Source: Kofleriaceae bacterium
GTDB lineage: Bacteria; Myxococcota_A; Polyangia; Haliangiales; Haliangiaceae
NCBI GenBank assembly: GCA_020633495.1
Contig: JACKDR010000046.1
Location: 1 to 29,786 of the forward strand
Direction of reading: 5' to 3'
DNA: 29,786 nucleotides
In this document: in pieces, positions 8,410 to 15,475 of the stretch
Position numbering within the stretch: the stretch's first letter is position 1
How the letters are laid out: each line of letters starts with the position of its first letter
Made by a program: the position numbers and the translations under genes
Notes under the pieces: model-generated
Told to the model about the DNA's origin: nothing
What the model saw: the letters and a program-made list of their open reading frames with translations, nothing else
The model's database searches: none

Positions 8410-8981
8410 CAGCGCCTCCCGTACGCGGCCAGCGCCTGCTGGTACATCGCGTGGTACGAGCCGGCGAGGATCTGCCCGGCGAAGGCGTCGCCCTGCGGGC
8501 CCATGCGCCAGCCCCAGGTCTGGTCGACCTCGTGCCAGCGCGCGGGATCGAGCTGGTACTCGGGCAGCACCTGCGCCGGCGCCTGGCCGAGCTGGAGCCG
8601 CGCCTTGATCGCGGCGTAGCGGTTGAGATCGACGCCGTGCACCGGCGACGAGTACTCCGGCGGCATCTGGTAGCTCTCGGCGACGCTGGCCATCTGGATC
8701 CGGTGCTGGACCCGGCCCGCCGCCATCGAGAAGTCCGGGTTCTGGCCGTGGCGCTGGTAGAGGGCGCCCTTGACCTGCTCCCAGTGGTCCATGTTCTTGA
8801 GCCCCCACCGGGCGAACGCCGCGGCGAGCTCCGCCTCGCCGGCGCGCTCGGCCTGGTCGATCTCGTGATCGACGACCCAGTACGACTCGATGTCGTCCGG
8901 GTTGACGTTGCCGAAGTTGACCTTGCCGCCGCCGCCACCGCCGCCGCCGAAGATTCCGAGGATGACATCGAGCAGTCCCAT
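8409..8981 (-). CDS. Gly-rich-headed, two-repeat helical protein of unknown function
   Basis: The 190-residue protein starts with a hydrophobic MGLLDVILGIFG followed by eight glycines encoded by a triplet tract (about 8926-8949). The rest seems to contain two related helical units: one around DDIESY...HWEQVKGALYQRHG and one around DLNRYAAIK...RWHEVDQTWGWRMG, each with D-(I/L)-x-x-Y near its start and a Trp-rich end. The second unit faintly recalls DUF6620-type proteins, from memory only. ATG 8981 is chosen because an AAAGGA Shine-Dalgarno lies 7 nt upstream; the open frame could extend to 9152 but that region looks like promoter. It is coupled to the propeller gene, implying joint function. 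Confidence 0.75.
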   Translation of the reverse strand: MGLLDVILGIFGGGGGGGGKVNFGNVNPDDIESYWVVDHEIDQAERAGEAELAAAFARWGLKNMDHWEQVKGALYQRHGQNPDFSMAAGRVQHRIQMASVAESYQMPPEYSSPVHGVDLNRYAAIKARLQLGQAPAQVLPEYQLDPARWHEVDQTWGWRMGPQGDAFAGQILAGSYHAMYQQALAAYGRR

Positions 8982-9088
8982 GCGTTCGTCCTTTCCGTGC
9001 GTCCGGGGCGACCAGGAGCAACCGACGTGCCACGGGGCCGCGCCGCCGCGCCGCCCCGCCCGGGTCCGGCCCGGCGCCGGATCGGCGC

Positions 9089-9150
9089 GGATCGCGCACG
9101 ATCGGCTCGGTCCGGACCGGGCGGTGTCCCGGACCGCGCACGATCGGCAC
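9089..9150. repeat. 20-bp direct repeat (18/20) in a divergent promoter region
   Basis: GGATCGCGCACGATCGGCTC (9089-9108) recurs as GGACCGCGCACGATCGGCAC (9131-9150), 42 bp apart, about four helical turns. A perfect 12-bp palindrome CGGTCCGGACCG (9108-9119) lies between the copies. The cluster sits upstream of both the 8981 (minus) and 9190 (plus) genes, so a regulator site is plausible. Confidence 0.6.
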
Positions 9151-9177
9151 AAAGTTTCATCTCGGTGACGACGGCGT

Positions 9178-9183
9178 TACGCT
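9178..9183 (+). promoter_or_regulatory. -10-like TACGCT of the DUF2254-like gene
   Basis: TACGCT ends 6 nt before ATG 9190, with no Shine-Dalgarno between. The -35 region (TTTCAT, 9155-9160) is only weakly matched. Confidence 0.5.
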
Positions 9184-9189
9184 CCTGCG

Positions 9190-10683
9190 ATGCGCGGAAC
9201 CTTCGCGAGATCACTCGCGGTCGCGTTCGTGATGTTCGCCGGGCTGTTCGGCCTGGAGTTCTTCCTCGAGTGGCGCCGGCTGGGCATGCCCGGCCTCCAC
9301 GAGATGAGCTGGGCGGACACCAACAACGCCAAGCTGGTCGATCTCCTGAGCCCCATGGCGCGGGCCTACAACAACGTCCTGGCGATGCTGCTGGCGACGA
9401 TCGGTCTGGCGATCCCGCTGACCGCCAACATGCACACGCCCAAGCTGATCGACATGTTCCTGCGCGACCGGATCAACCGGTTCGTGCTGTCGTTCATGGC
9501 GCTGGGCGCCGCCCACGTGCTGTTCGTCGCCTACCTGATCGGCCCCGAGTTCGCGCCGATCTGGGCGATCCGCGTCGCCGTCGTCTTCGCGATCACCGGC
9601 TGGGTCGTCCTGATCCCGTACTTCTTCTACGTGGTCCGGTTCCTCGATCCGTCGCGGGTCGTGACCCGGCTGCAGCGCGAGGCCCGCTCGATCATGCACC
9701 GGGTCGCGCGCGGCAAGGCGCGGCCGTCGGCCGGCCAGCAGGAGCTGTCGTTCCGCATCGACCAGATCGGCACGATCGTCCTCAAGTCGCTCGACCGCGC
9801 CGATCGCAGCGTCGCCCGCGAGGGCATCTGGTCGCTCAAGCAGCTCATCGACGAGCACGCCGCGCTCAAGTCCCGGATGCCCGAGGCCTGGTTCCAGGTC
9901 GACCGCGCCGACTTCGTCGGCCTGTCGGCCGAGGCGCTCGACATGCTCACCGAGTCGCGGACCTGGGTCGAGATGAAGTGCGGCCTGCAGCTCAGCCTCG
10001 GCTACCAGCACGCGCTGTCGAAGGCGTCGGACACGGTGTCGAGCTTCTCCGACGCCAACCGGGTCATCGGCGCCGCCGCCGACGCGCGGCGCGACGACGA
10101 GGCGCTGCGGCTCAGCGTCAGGTTCTTCAACAACTACCTGCGCGAGGCCATCAAGACCCGCAACCTGCACGCCGTCGACGACGTCTTCCACCAGTACCGG
10201 CTGCTCGGTCGCGAGCTCACCGATCGCGGCGGCCTGGTCCGCGAGGTCGCGGGCCACTTCGTCTACTACGCCGAGATGGCGCGGATGTTCGGGCTGGTCT
10301 TCGCGCCGCAGCTGGCCATCTTCGATCTCGGCTACATCGTGCGCCGCGCCTACGAGGCCGGCGCCGAGGCGTCGTCGGACCTGCTCGACGTCGTCCTCCG
10401 CATGCCGCACCGTCACGGCACCGACCTGCACACGCTGGCGGTCAAGGCCAAGATCATCCTCGGCGGCTTCTTCCTCGAGAACGGCCACGCCGACGAGGCC
10501 GCCCGGGTCCGCGCCAACCTCAGCGACGTCGAGCCCGCGCAGATCAAGGCCGCGGGCGCCGACATCCTCGACGCCGACCGGGTCTTCTTCGAGGTCACCG
10601 ATCGCCAGCTCAACCTCGAGTACGTGCCCCCGGAGCGGCGCGAGCCGCTGCGCCGCTTCTGCGCCTCGCTGAACGCCGCCTGA
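9190..10683 (+). CDS. DUF2254-like polytopic membrane protein
   Basis: The 497-residue protein has four predicted membrane segments (about 7-26, 60-78, 98-117 and 123-149), then a long soluble, mostly helical C-terminal part. The stretch around residues 80-100 (MHTPKLIDMFLRDRINRFVL) and the later IDQIGTIVLKSLDRADRSVA resemble, from memory, the DUF2254 membrane protein pattern (SPRLLRNFLRDR and a later QIALRALSPGIND-like block). The function of that family is not established. It is transcribed alone, with a -10-like element 6 nt before the ATG and a repeat/palindrome cluster upstream. The C-terminal region from about 270 contains TPR-like helix pairs, which is inference. Confidence 0.6.
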   Translation: MRGTFARSLAVAFVMFAGLFGLEFFLEWRRLGMPGLHEMSWADTNNAKLVDLLSPMARAYNNVLAMLLATIGLAIPLTANMHTPKLIDMFLRDRINRFVLSFMALGAAHVLFVAYLIGPEFAPIWAIRVAVVFAITGWVVLIPYFFYVVRFLDPSRVVTRLQREARSIMHRVARGKARPSAGQQELSFRIDQIGTIVLKSLDRADRSVAREGIWSLKQLIDEHAALKSRMPEAWFQVDRADFVGLSAEALDMLTESRTWVEMKCGLQLSLGYQHALSKASDTVSSFSDANRVIGAAADARRDDEALRLSVRFFNNYLREAIKTRNLHAVDDVFHQYRLLGRELTDRGGLVREVAGHFVYYAEMARMFGLVFAPQLAIFDLGYIVRRAYEAGAEASSDLLDVVLRMPHRHGTDLHTLAVKAKIILGGFFLENGHADEAARVRANLSDVEPAQIKAAGADILDADRVFFEVTDRQLNLEYVPPERREPLRRFCASLNAA

Positions 10684-10741
10684 CGGCGCGGGCGCCGGCG
10701 TCGCGGCGGGCGCCACCGCCCCGCGCGGCCGCGTGATCCGC

Positions 10742-10747
10742 TAGGCT
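10742..10747 (+). promoter_or_regulatory. -10-like TAGGCT of the VOC gene
   Basis: TAGGCT ends 7 nt before ATG 10755. No Shine-Dalgarno is present and no clear -35 is seen. Confidence 0.5.
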
Positions 10748-10754
10748 CGGACCC

Positions 10755-11129
10755 ATGCAACGCGTGCGCGGCATCGGCGGTGTGTTCTTCAAGGCCAAGG
10801 ATCCGGCGGCGCTGGCCCGCTGGTATCGCGACCACCTCGGGGTCGCGGTCGAGGACTGGGGCGGCGCCCGCTTCGGCTGGGCCGACCACGACCCCCGGCG
10901 CGACGCCGCCACCATCTGGAACCCGTTCCCGGCCGACACCGCCTACTTCGCGCCGAGCAAGGCCAGCTTCATGGTGAACTTCCGGGTCGACGACCTCGAC
11001 GCCATGCTGGCGCAGCTGCGCGCCGCCGGCGACGTCGTCGACGACAAGGTCGAGGACTCGGAGTTCGGGCGCTTCGGCTGGGTCATGGACCCCGAAGGAA
11101 ATCGCGTCGAGTTGTGGCAGCCGGCCTGA
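10755..11129 (+). CDS. VOC (glyoxalase/bleomycin-resistance) family protein
   Basis: The 124-residue length is typical of a single VOC domain made of two beta-alpha-beta-beta-beta units. The first unit has IGGVFFKAKDPAALARWYRDHLGV, the second FMVNFRVDDLDAMLAQLRAAG, and the protein ends with DPEGNRVELWQP, a hallmark ending of the superfamily. Of the usual metal ligands, the C-terminal Glu is present, whereas the first-strand positions hold Val and Asn rather than His, so classic glyoxalase I activity is doubtful. Substrate unknown. The promoter of the next gene begins immediately after its stop. Confidence 0.88.
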   Translation: MQRVRGIGGVFFKAKDPAALARWYRDHLGVAVEDWGGARFGWADHDPRRDAATIWNPFPADTAYFAPSKASFMVNFRVDDLDAMLAQLRAAGDVVDDKVEDSEFGRFGWVMDPEGNRVELWQPA

Positions 11130-11135
11130 TATCCT
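11130..11135 (+). promoter_or_regulatory. -10-like TATCCT of the 11142 lipoprotein gene
   Basis: TATCCT begins at the base after the VOC gene's TGA and ends 6 nt before GTG 11142. The whole intergenic gap is 12 nt, so the gene probably has its own leaderless promoter inside or at the end of the VOC gene. Confidence 0.5.
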
Positions 11136-11141
11136 GGCGCC

Positions 11142-11936
11142 GTGGTCCGTTCGCTCCGCTCGTGGTCCTTGCCGCTGCTGCTCGTGGTCCCGTGCGCCAC
11201 CGCGGCGTGCGGTGACAACGGCGCCGACCCCGACGCCGGCGACCCCGCCGCCGACGCCACCGCCGGCCCCGACGCGATCGTCCTCGACGCGTCGCCCGAC
11301 GCGATGGCGACGTTGCCGCTGGCCGGGTTCGGCGACCTGACCGGGATGTGCGATCTGCTCGACGAGCCCGACCTGATCGGCACCGCGCCCGAGCTGTTCT
11401 CGGTCGACCTGTCGTTCCCGCGCCGCTACGTCGACCCCGACGATCGGCCGCTGCTGACCCCGGGCGGCCTCGAGATGATCCTGGTCGGCAACGCCGGCGG
11501 CAGCTCGGTGTACTCGGAGGTCTTCGCCTACGAGGTCCTGGCCCGGTGCGACCTGGCCAGCCTGCTCAAGACCGAGACCGAGATCGTCTACGACGTCGAC
11601 GGCAAGAAGACCGACATGCTGGTCGAGGTCGACGGCCACAAGATCGGCGTCAGCGTGACCCGCGCCGTGACCTTCCCGTTCGGCGACCCGTACACCCTCG
11701 ACGCCGCGACCACGCTGATCCAGCGCAAGCTCGACGACATCCTGCTGTCGTCGGCGGAGGTCTCGGCCGCCGATCACTGGGACAAGCAGATCCTGGCGAT
11801 CCTCGCCTACGACGACCAGCACGCCCAGGTCGCGGCCGAGGCGTGGGCGGCGCTCGACGACGCCACCCGCGCCGACACGATCGTGATCATCATCCCGACC
11901 GGCGGCGACGACCTGTTCATCTACACCGATCAGTAG
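11142..11936 (+). CDS. Exported lipoprotein with a degenerate PD-(D/E)xK-like core
   Basis: The 264-residue protein starts with a signal sequence and a probable lipid-attached Cys23 (TAAC), then an Asp/Ala-rich linker to about residue 55. The globular part has an N-terminal helix containing SEVFAYEVL (Glu126), then strands DGKKTDMLVEVDGHKIGVSVTR (split here as TDMLVEV and HKIGVSVTR), followed by helices ending in a DTIVIIIP strand. The order Glu, Asp158, then a strand where ExK is expected looks like a PD-(D/E)xK nuclease fold, but Ser171 and Thr173 stand where Glu and Lys would be, so catalysis is unlikely. GTG 11142 is chosen for the signal peptide and the -10-like element. Function unknown; the fold proposal is inference. 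Confidence 0.65.
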   Translation: MVRSLRSWSLPLLLVVPCATAACGDNGADPDAGDPAADATAGPDAIVLDASPDAMATLPLAGFGDLTGMCDLLDEPDLIGTAPELFSVDLSFPRRYVDPDDRPLLTPGGLEMILVGNAGGSSVYSEVFAYEVLARCDLASLLKTETEIVYDVDGKKTDMLVEVDGHKIGVSVTRAVTFPFGDPYTLDAATTLIQRKLDDILLSSAEVSAADHWDKQILAILAYDDQHAQVAAEAWAALDDATRADTIVIIIPTGGDDLFIYTDQ

Positions 11937-11958
11937 CGACCGCGGCCGCGCGCGCCGG

Positions 11959-12492
11959 TCACGGCGCGGCGGGCGGCGCCGCGGCGCCCGACCCGATCGC
12001 GCTCATGACGCGCTCGTGGATCGCGACTCGCAGATCGTCGAGCTTGCCCTCGACCCAGCCCGGCATCGCGGGGTCGTCCGGCTTGAGCTCGCGCGGCTGC
12101 GGGCTGCCCTGGACCACCTGCAGCGCCAGCGGCGTGACCTCGACGCGCCACGCGCTCTGGTCGCCGACCACCGCGACGTAGAACGCCAGCTCGATCGACC
12201 CGGCGCGGATCATGATGTGGTCGTCGGCGTCCTTGCGCTCGTGGTTGCCCTCGGGCTCGTACCACTCCGGCACCGTGCGCAGCGCGGCGTCGCTCGGTGA
12301 CGCCTGGTCGATCTCGTACTTCGCGGCGACCGCCTGGGCCGCGGCCTCGAAGACGACGTCGCGATCAGCGCCGCCGTAGCTGGCGCTGCGGGCGGCCTGG
12401 ACCTGCGCCGAGGGGCCACAGCCGGACAGGCCGGCGCCGGCGACGCTGGCGAGCGCCGCGGCGGCCACGAACAACACGACACGCACGTTCAT
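11959..12492 (-). CDS. Small exported lipoprotein of unknown function
   Basis: The 177-residue protein has a clear lipoprotein signal with lipobox LSGC (Cys25). The mature part starts with a helical segment (DVVFEAAAQAVAAKYEI), then a strand-rich region (VPEWYEPEG, IELAFYVAVVGD, WRVEVTPLALQVV) and a helix (WVEGKLDDLRVAIHERVMSAI), finishing with an Ala/Pro tail. This resembles small alpha-beta periplasmic lipoproteins but no named family is recognised. It converges on the 11142 gene with 22 nt between stops and no evident terminator. TAGTGT lies 6 nt before its ATG. Confidence 0.75.
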   Translation of the reverse strand: MNVRVVLFVAAAALASVAGAGLSGCGPSAQVQAARSASYGGADRDVVFEAAAQAVAAKYEIDQASPSDAALRTVPEWYEPEGNHERKDADDHIMIRAGSIELAFYVAVVGDQSAWRVEVTPLALQVVQGSPQPRELKPDDPAMPGWVEGKLDDLRVAIHERVMSAIGSGAAAPPAAP

Positions 12493-12498
12493 GGCGGC

Positions 12499-12504
12499 AC
12501 ACTA
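12499..12504 (-). promoter_or_regulatory. -10-like TAGTGT of the 12492 lipoprotein gene
   Basis: On the minus strand TAGTGT ends 6 nt before ATG 12492, with no Shine-Dalgarno between. Confidence 0.55.
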
Positions 12505-12553
12505 GCGCGCTGAGCGGGATCCGGGGAAGCCGCGCCACCCGGCAGGAGCCGGC

Positions 12554-12592
12554 ATGAACCAGGTTCCGCCGCCGCGACGAGGTTTTCGTTGA
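12554..12592 (+). CDS. Possible 12-residue leader peptide upstream of ilvA
   Basis: ATG 12554 is preceded by AGGAG (12544-12548) at 5 nt and opens a short frame MNQVPPPRRGFR ending at TGA 12590-12592. Three consecutive prolines could slow ribosomes. The frame ends inside the predicted -35 of ilvA, so it would matter only if transcription also starts further upstream. It contains a single Val and no Ile or Leu, unlike classical ilv attenuator peptides. Chance occurrence is quite possible. Confidence 0.2.
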   Translation: MNQVPPPRRGFR

Positions 12593-12618
12593 CCCCGGGG
12601 CCGCCGACCACCTTAGAT
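12589..12618 (+). promoter_or_regulatory. Sigma-70-like promoter of threonine dehydratase
   Basis: TTGACC (12589-12594) and TTAGAT (12613-12618) are separated by 18 bp, and the start codon follows 9 nt after the -10. The -35 is the best in the window. An 11-bp palindrome GAACCAGGTTC (12556-12566) lies upstream. Confidence 0.6.
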
Positions 12619-12627
12619 CCGTCGACG

Positions 12628-14205
12628 ATGAGCACCGCGCCGGATCTGGCATCGCCGACGGCCTCACCCCACCGGGGCGAGCCGGATGATCCTCGTCGCT
12701 GGGACGACTACCTCGAGCGGATCCTGACCTCGCCGGTCTACGACGTCGCGATCGAGACCCCGCTGGAGCGGGCGCCGCGGCTGTCGACGCGCCTGGGCGA
12801 CGAGCTGTGGCTCAAGCGCGAGGACCTGCAGCCGGTGTTCTCGTTCAAGATCCGCGGCGCGTACCACAAGATCGCCGGCCTCGATCCCGAGGTCCGCGCC
12901 CGCGGCGTGGTCGCGGCCTCGGCCGGCAACCACGCCCAGGGCGTCGCGCTGGCGGCGCGCCGCTTCGGCTGCCGCGCCGTCATCGTCATGCCGGCCGGGA
13001 CGCCGCGCATCAAGCACGAGGCGGTGTCCGCGCTGGGCGGCGAGGTCGTGCTGTCGGGCGACACCTTCCACGAGGCGTCGGCGCGCGCCCGCGACCTGGC
13101 CGCCGCCGAGGGCCTGGCGTTCATCCACCCCTACGACGATCCCGACGTGATCGCCGGCCAGGGCACGATCGGCATGGAGATCTTCCGCCAGCACCGCGAC
13201 CCGATCGACGCGATCTTCGTGTGCGTCGGCGGCGGCGGCCTGGCCGCCGGCATCGGCGTCTACGTCAAGCGCCTGTACCCGCACGTCCGCGTCATCGGCG
13301 TCGAGCCGGTCGACGCCGCCAGCATGCACGCGGCGCTGGCCGCGGGTGCGCCGGTCGACCTGCCCGACGTCGGCCGCTTCGCCGACGGCGTCGCGGTCAA
13401 GCGGGTCGGCGACGAGACCTTCCGGCTGTGCCGCGAGGTCGTCGACGAGATGGTGCTGGTCGACAACGACGAGATCTGCGCCGCGATCAAGGACGTCTTC
13501 GAGGACACCCGCTCGATCCTCGAGCCCGCCGGCGCGCTCGCGGTCGCCGGCGCCAAGGCCTGGGTGGCGCGCGAGGGCGCCGCCGGGCGCTGCCTGGTCG
13601 CGATCGCGTCGGGCGCCAACATGAACTTCGATCGCCTGCGCTTCGTCGCCGAGCGCGCCGAGATCGGCGAGCACCGCGAGGCCCAGCTCGCGGTCACGAT
13701 CCCGGAGCGGCCGGGCGCGTTCCTGACCCTGTGCACCGGCATCGGTGATCGCAACGTCACCGAGTTCAACTACCGGCGCGCCGACGCCGAGCGCGCCCAC
13801 GTCTTCGTCGGCGTCGCGGTCGCCGATCGCGGCGAGTCGCGGGCGCTGTGCGACCAGCTCACCGGCGCCGGCTTCGGCGTCGTCGATCTGTCGGACCACG
13901 AGCTGGCCAAGAACCACCTCAAGCACCTGGTCGGCGGCCGCAACCCCGAGGTCCGCCACGAGCGCATCCTGCGGTTCTCGTTCCCCGAGCGGCCGGGCGC
14001 GCTGCGGCGCTTCCTCGAGCACCTGTCGCCGCACTTCGACATCAGCCTGTTCCACTACCGCAACCAGGGCGGCGACGTCGGCCGGGTCCTCACCGGCATC
14101 GTCGTCGAGCCCGGCCGCGAGGCCGACTTCGCCGCGTTCCTGGCCGCGCTCGACTACCCGTACGTCGACGACACCGACGACCCGGCCTGCCGGCTGTTCC
14201 TGTAG
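12628..14205 (+). CDS. ilvA: Biosynthetic threonine dehydratase (threonine ammonia-lyase)
   Basis: The 525-residue enzyme converts threonine to 2-oxobutanoate and ammonia, the first step of isoleucine synthesis. PLP-binding Lys74 lies in FSFKIRGAY; SAGNHAQGVA and GGGGLAAGI supply the phosphate- and cofactor-binding loops. After the catalytic domain (to about residue 345) come two ACT-like regulatory units, each with an ERPGA motif (TIPERPGAFLTL and SFPERPGALRRFL), as in E. coli-type IlvA (about 514 residues), where they mediate isoleucine/valine control. ATG 12628 is preferred over the TTG at 12589 because the TTG overlaps the -35. Other branched-chain genes are not nearby. Confidence 0.95.
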   Translation: MSTAPDLASPTASPHRGEPDDPRRWDDYLERILTSPVYDVAIETPLERAPRLSTRLGDELWLKREDLQPVFSFKIRGAYHKIAGLDPEVRARGVVAASAGNHAQGVALAARRFGCRAVIVMPAGTPRIKHEAVSALGGEVVLSGDTFHEASARARDLAAAEGLAFIHPYDDPDVIAGQGTIGMEIFRQHRDPIDAIFVCVGGGGLAAGIGVYVKRLYPHVRVIGVEPVDAASMHAALAAGAPVDLPDVGRFADGVAVKRVGDETFRLCREVVDEMVLVDNDEICAAIKDVFEDTRSILEPAGALAVAGAKAWVAREGAAGRCLVAIASGANMNFDRLRFVAERAEIGEHREAQLAVTIPERPGAFLTLCTGIGDRNVTEFNYRRADAERAHVFVGVAVADRGESRALCDQLTGAGFGVVDLSDHELAKNHLKHLVGGRNPEVRHERILRFSFPERPGALRRFLEHLSPHFDISLFHYRNQGGDVGRVLTGIVVEPGREADFAAFLAALDYPYVDDTDDPACRLFL

Positions 14206-14233
14206 CGCGCCGGCGGCCGCCGCCGCTCCTCTC

Positions 14234-14266
14234 AGGGCGTGTGAGGATTTCATCCTCACACGCTCT
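14234..14266. terminator. 15-bp stem-loop between ilvA and the MscS gene
   Basis: The arm at 14234-14248 pairs with 14252-14266 over 15 bp with one G-T pair; the inner 11 bp (CGTGTGAGGAT/ATCCTCACACG) are perfect and the loop is TTC. It begins 28 nt after the ilvA stop and serves both convergent genes by position. It lacks a strong T-run, so bidirectional termination or RNA end protection is inferred. Confidence 0.6.
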
Positions 14267-14338
14267 GTCGATCGGCTCGCTCGCCCGCAGACGGGCTCGC
14301 AGCGCCGACGCGGAGACCGCCTCGCGCAGACGCTCGTC

Positions 14339-15400
14339 TCAGGCCGAGCGGCGCAGGATCTTGTCGGCGCCTTCCTGGTCGAGGTTGACCGCCGTGATCG
14401 GGAACGGGATCGAGATGTTCTCGGCGGCGTAGCGCTTCTGCAGCCGCTTGATGAACTCGTGCTTGAGCAGGTAGTTGTCGACGTAGGTCTTGACCCGCAG
14501 GATCACCGAGAAGTCGATGCTCGACGAGTTGAAGGTGTGGAACCGGACCAGCGGCGTGAAGTCGGCGACCCCGCCCGTCACCGAGCCCAGGACCTCGCGC
14601 CCGACCTCGATCGTCACCCGCTCGACCAGCTCCAGGTCGCTGGCGTAGTGGACGCCGCACTGGATGATCATCCCCTGGTCCTGGCTGGGCAGGTCGTAGT
14701 TGATCACGAGGCTCTGGGCGAGCCGGCTGTTGGGCAGGATCACCAGGTTGTTGGCGAGCAGCTTGATGCGCGTCGAGCGCCACCCGATGTCCTCGACGTG
14801 GCCCTCCTGGCCGGTCTCGAGCTTGACGAAGTCGCCCTTGCGGAAGTTGCCGGCCAGCATGATGTGGACGCCGGCGAACAGGTTGGCCAGGGTGTCCTGC
14901 AGGCCGAGGGCGACCGCCAGGCCGCCGATGCCGAGGGTGGTGAGCAGCGGCGTGATCGAGATGCCGAACGAGCCCAGCAGGATCATGCCGCCGATGCCGA
15001 AGATCAGGCCGCGCGTGATGTTGCGGGCGAGGCCGGTCAGCGGGATGTCGTGGCCGGCGCGGGCCTGGGTCGCCAGCTCGAGCAGCCGCACCAGCAGATC
15101 CGCGGCCCACAGCGTGCACGACAGGATCAGGATCGACTCGACGACCTGGCCCGAGATCTCGACGTAGCGGGGCTCGAGCGGCATCAGCCCGACGCCGATG
15201 TGGATGCCGATCAGCAGGCCCCACCACGGCATCGGCCGGCGCAGCGACGCCACGATCGCGTCGTCGACGCGCGACTCGGACTTGCTGGCCCAGCCGGCCA
15301 GCTTGCGGGTCACCAGGCTCCGCGCGATCAGGCCGACCACGAGGCCGGCGATCATCACCGAGCCGCCGGCGACGTAAGGAAGGATCTCGTCGGCGTTCAT
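14339..15400 (-). CDS. MscS-family mechanosensitive ion channel
   Basis: The 353-residue inner-membrane protein has several hydrophobic helices in its first half (about 8-30, 58-76, 84-104 and 120-150). The pore-lining helix/beta-domain junction reads GIGGLAVALGLQDTLANLFAG, then GNFRKGDFVKL, the diagnostic MscS core, followed by EGHVEDIGWRSTRIKLLANNLVILPNS, the beta domain. A C-terminal alpha/beta domain completes it. Such channels open under membrane tension and release solutes on osmotic downshock. ATG 15400 is chosen; a GTG at 15418 would add six residues. It lies 75 nt downstream of the hybrid kinase on the same strand and may be cotranscribed. Confidence 0.93.
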   Translation of the reverse strand: MNADEILPYVAGGSVMIAGLVVGLIARSLVTRKLAGWASKSESRVDDAIVASLRRPMPWWGLLIGIHIGVGLMPLEPRYVEISGQVVESILILSCTLWAADLLVRLLELATQARAGHDIPLTGLARNITRGLIFGIGGMILLGSFGISITPLLTTLGIGGLAVALGLQDTLANLFAGVHIMLAGNFRKGDFVKLETGQEGHVEDIGWRSTRIKLLANNLVILPNSRLAQSLVINYDLPSQDQGMIIQCGVHYASDLELVERVTIEVGREVLGSVTGGVADFTPLVRFHTFNSSSIDFSVILRVKTYVDNYLLKHEFIKRLQKRYAAENISIPFPITAVNLDQEGADKILRRSA

Positions 15401-15440
15401 GGTCGCCGACCATTGCACGGATGACGTGAGGGGACAAACG

Positions 15441-15466
15441 CGCCGCGCGCTCGCGCCGCGCGCTCG
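15441..15466. repeat. Two tandem 13-bp units between kinase and MscS genes
   Basis: CGCCGCGCGCTCG occurs twice head to tail (15441-15453 and 15454-15466), in the 75-nt gap after the kinase stop. The units are self-complementary in part and could fold. No function can be assigned. Confidence 0.6.
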
Positions 15467-15475
15467 CGCGTGGAC

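Noticed and set aside
5321..9214. Long minus-strand open frame of about 1300 codons opposite argG
   Set aside because: It runs antisense to a well-supported argG and out of frame through the propeller and 190-residue genes, with no domain pattern.
12493..12627. T-box or classical Ile/Val attenuator before ilvA
   Set aside because: The promoter puts the transcription start at about the ATG, no T-box or specifier pattern is visible, and the only mini-ORF has one Val and no Ile or Leu.
15400..15418. Upstream GTG start for the MscS gene
   Set aside because: It would add six residues without a better ribosome site; ATG 15400 fits the start of the hydrophobic N-terminus. The choice remains uncertain.
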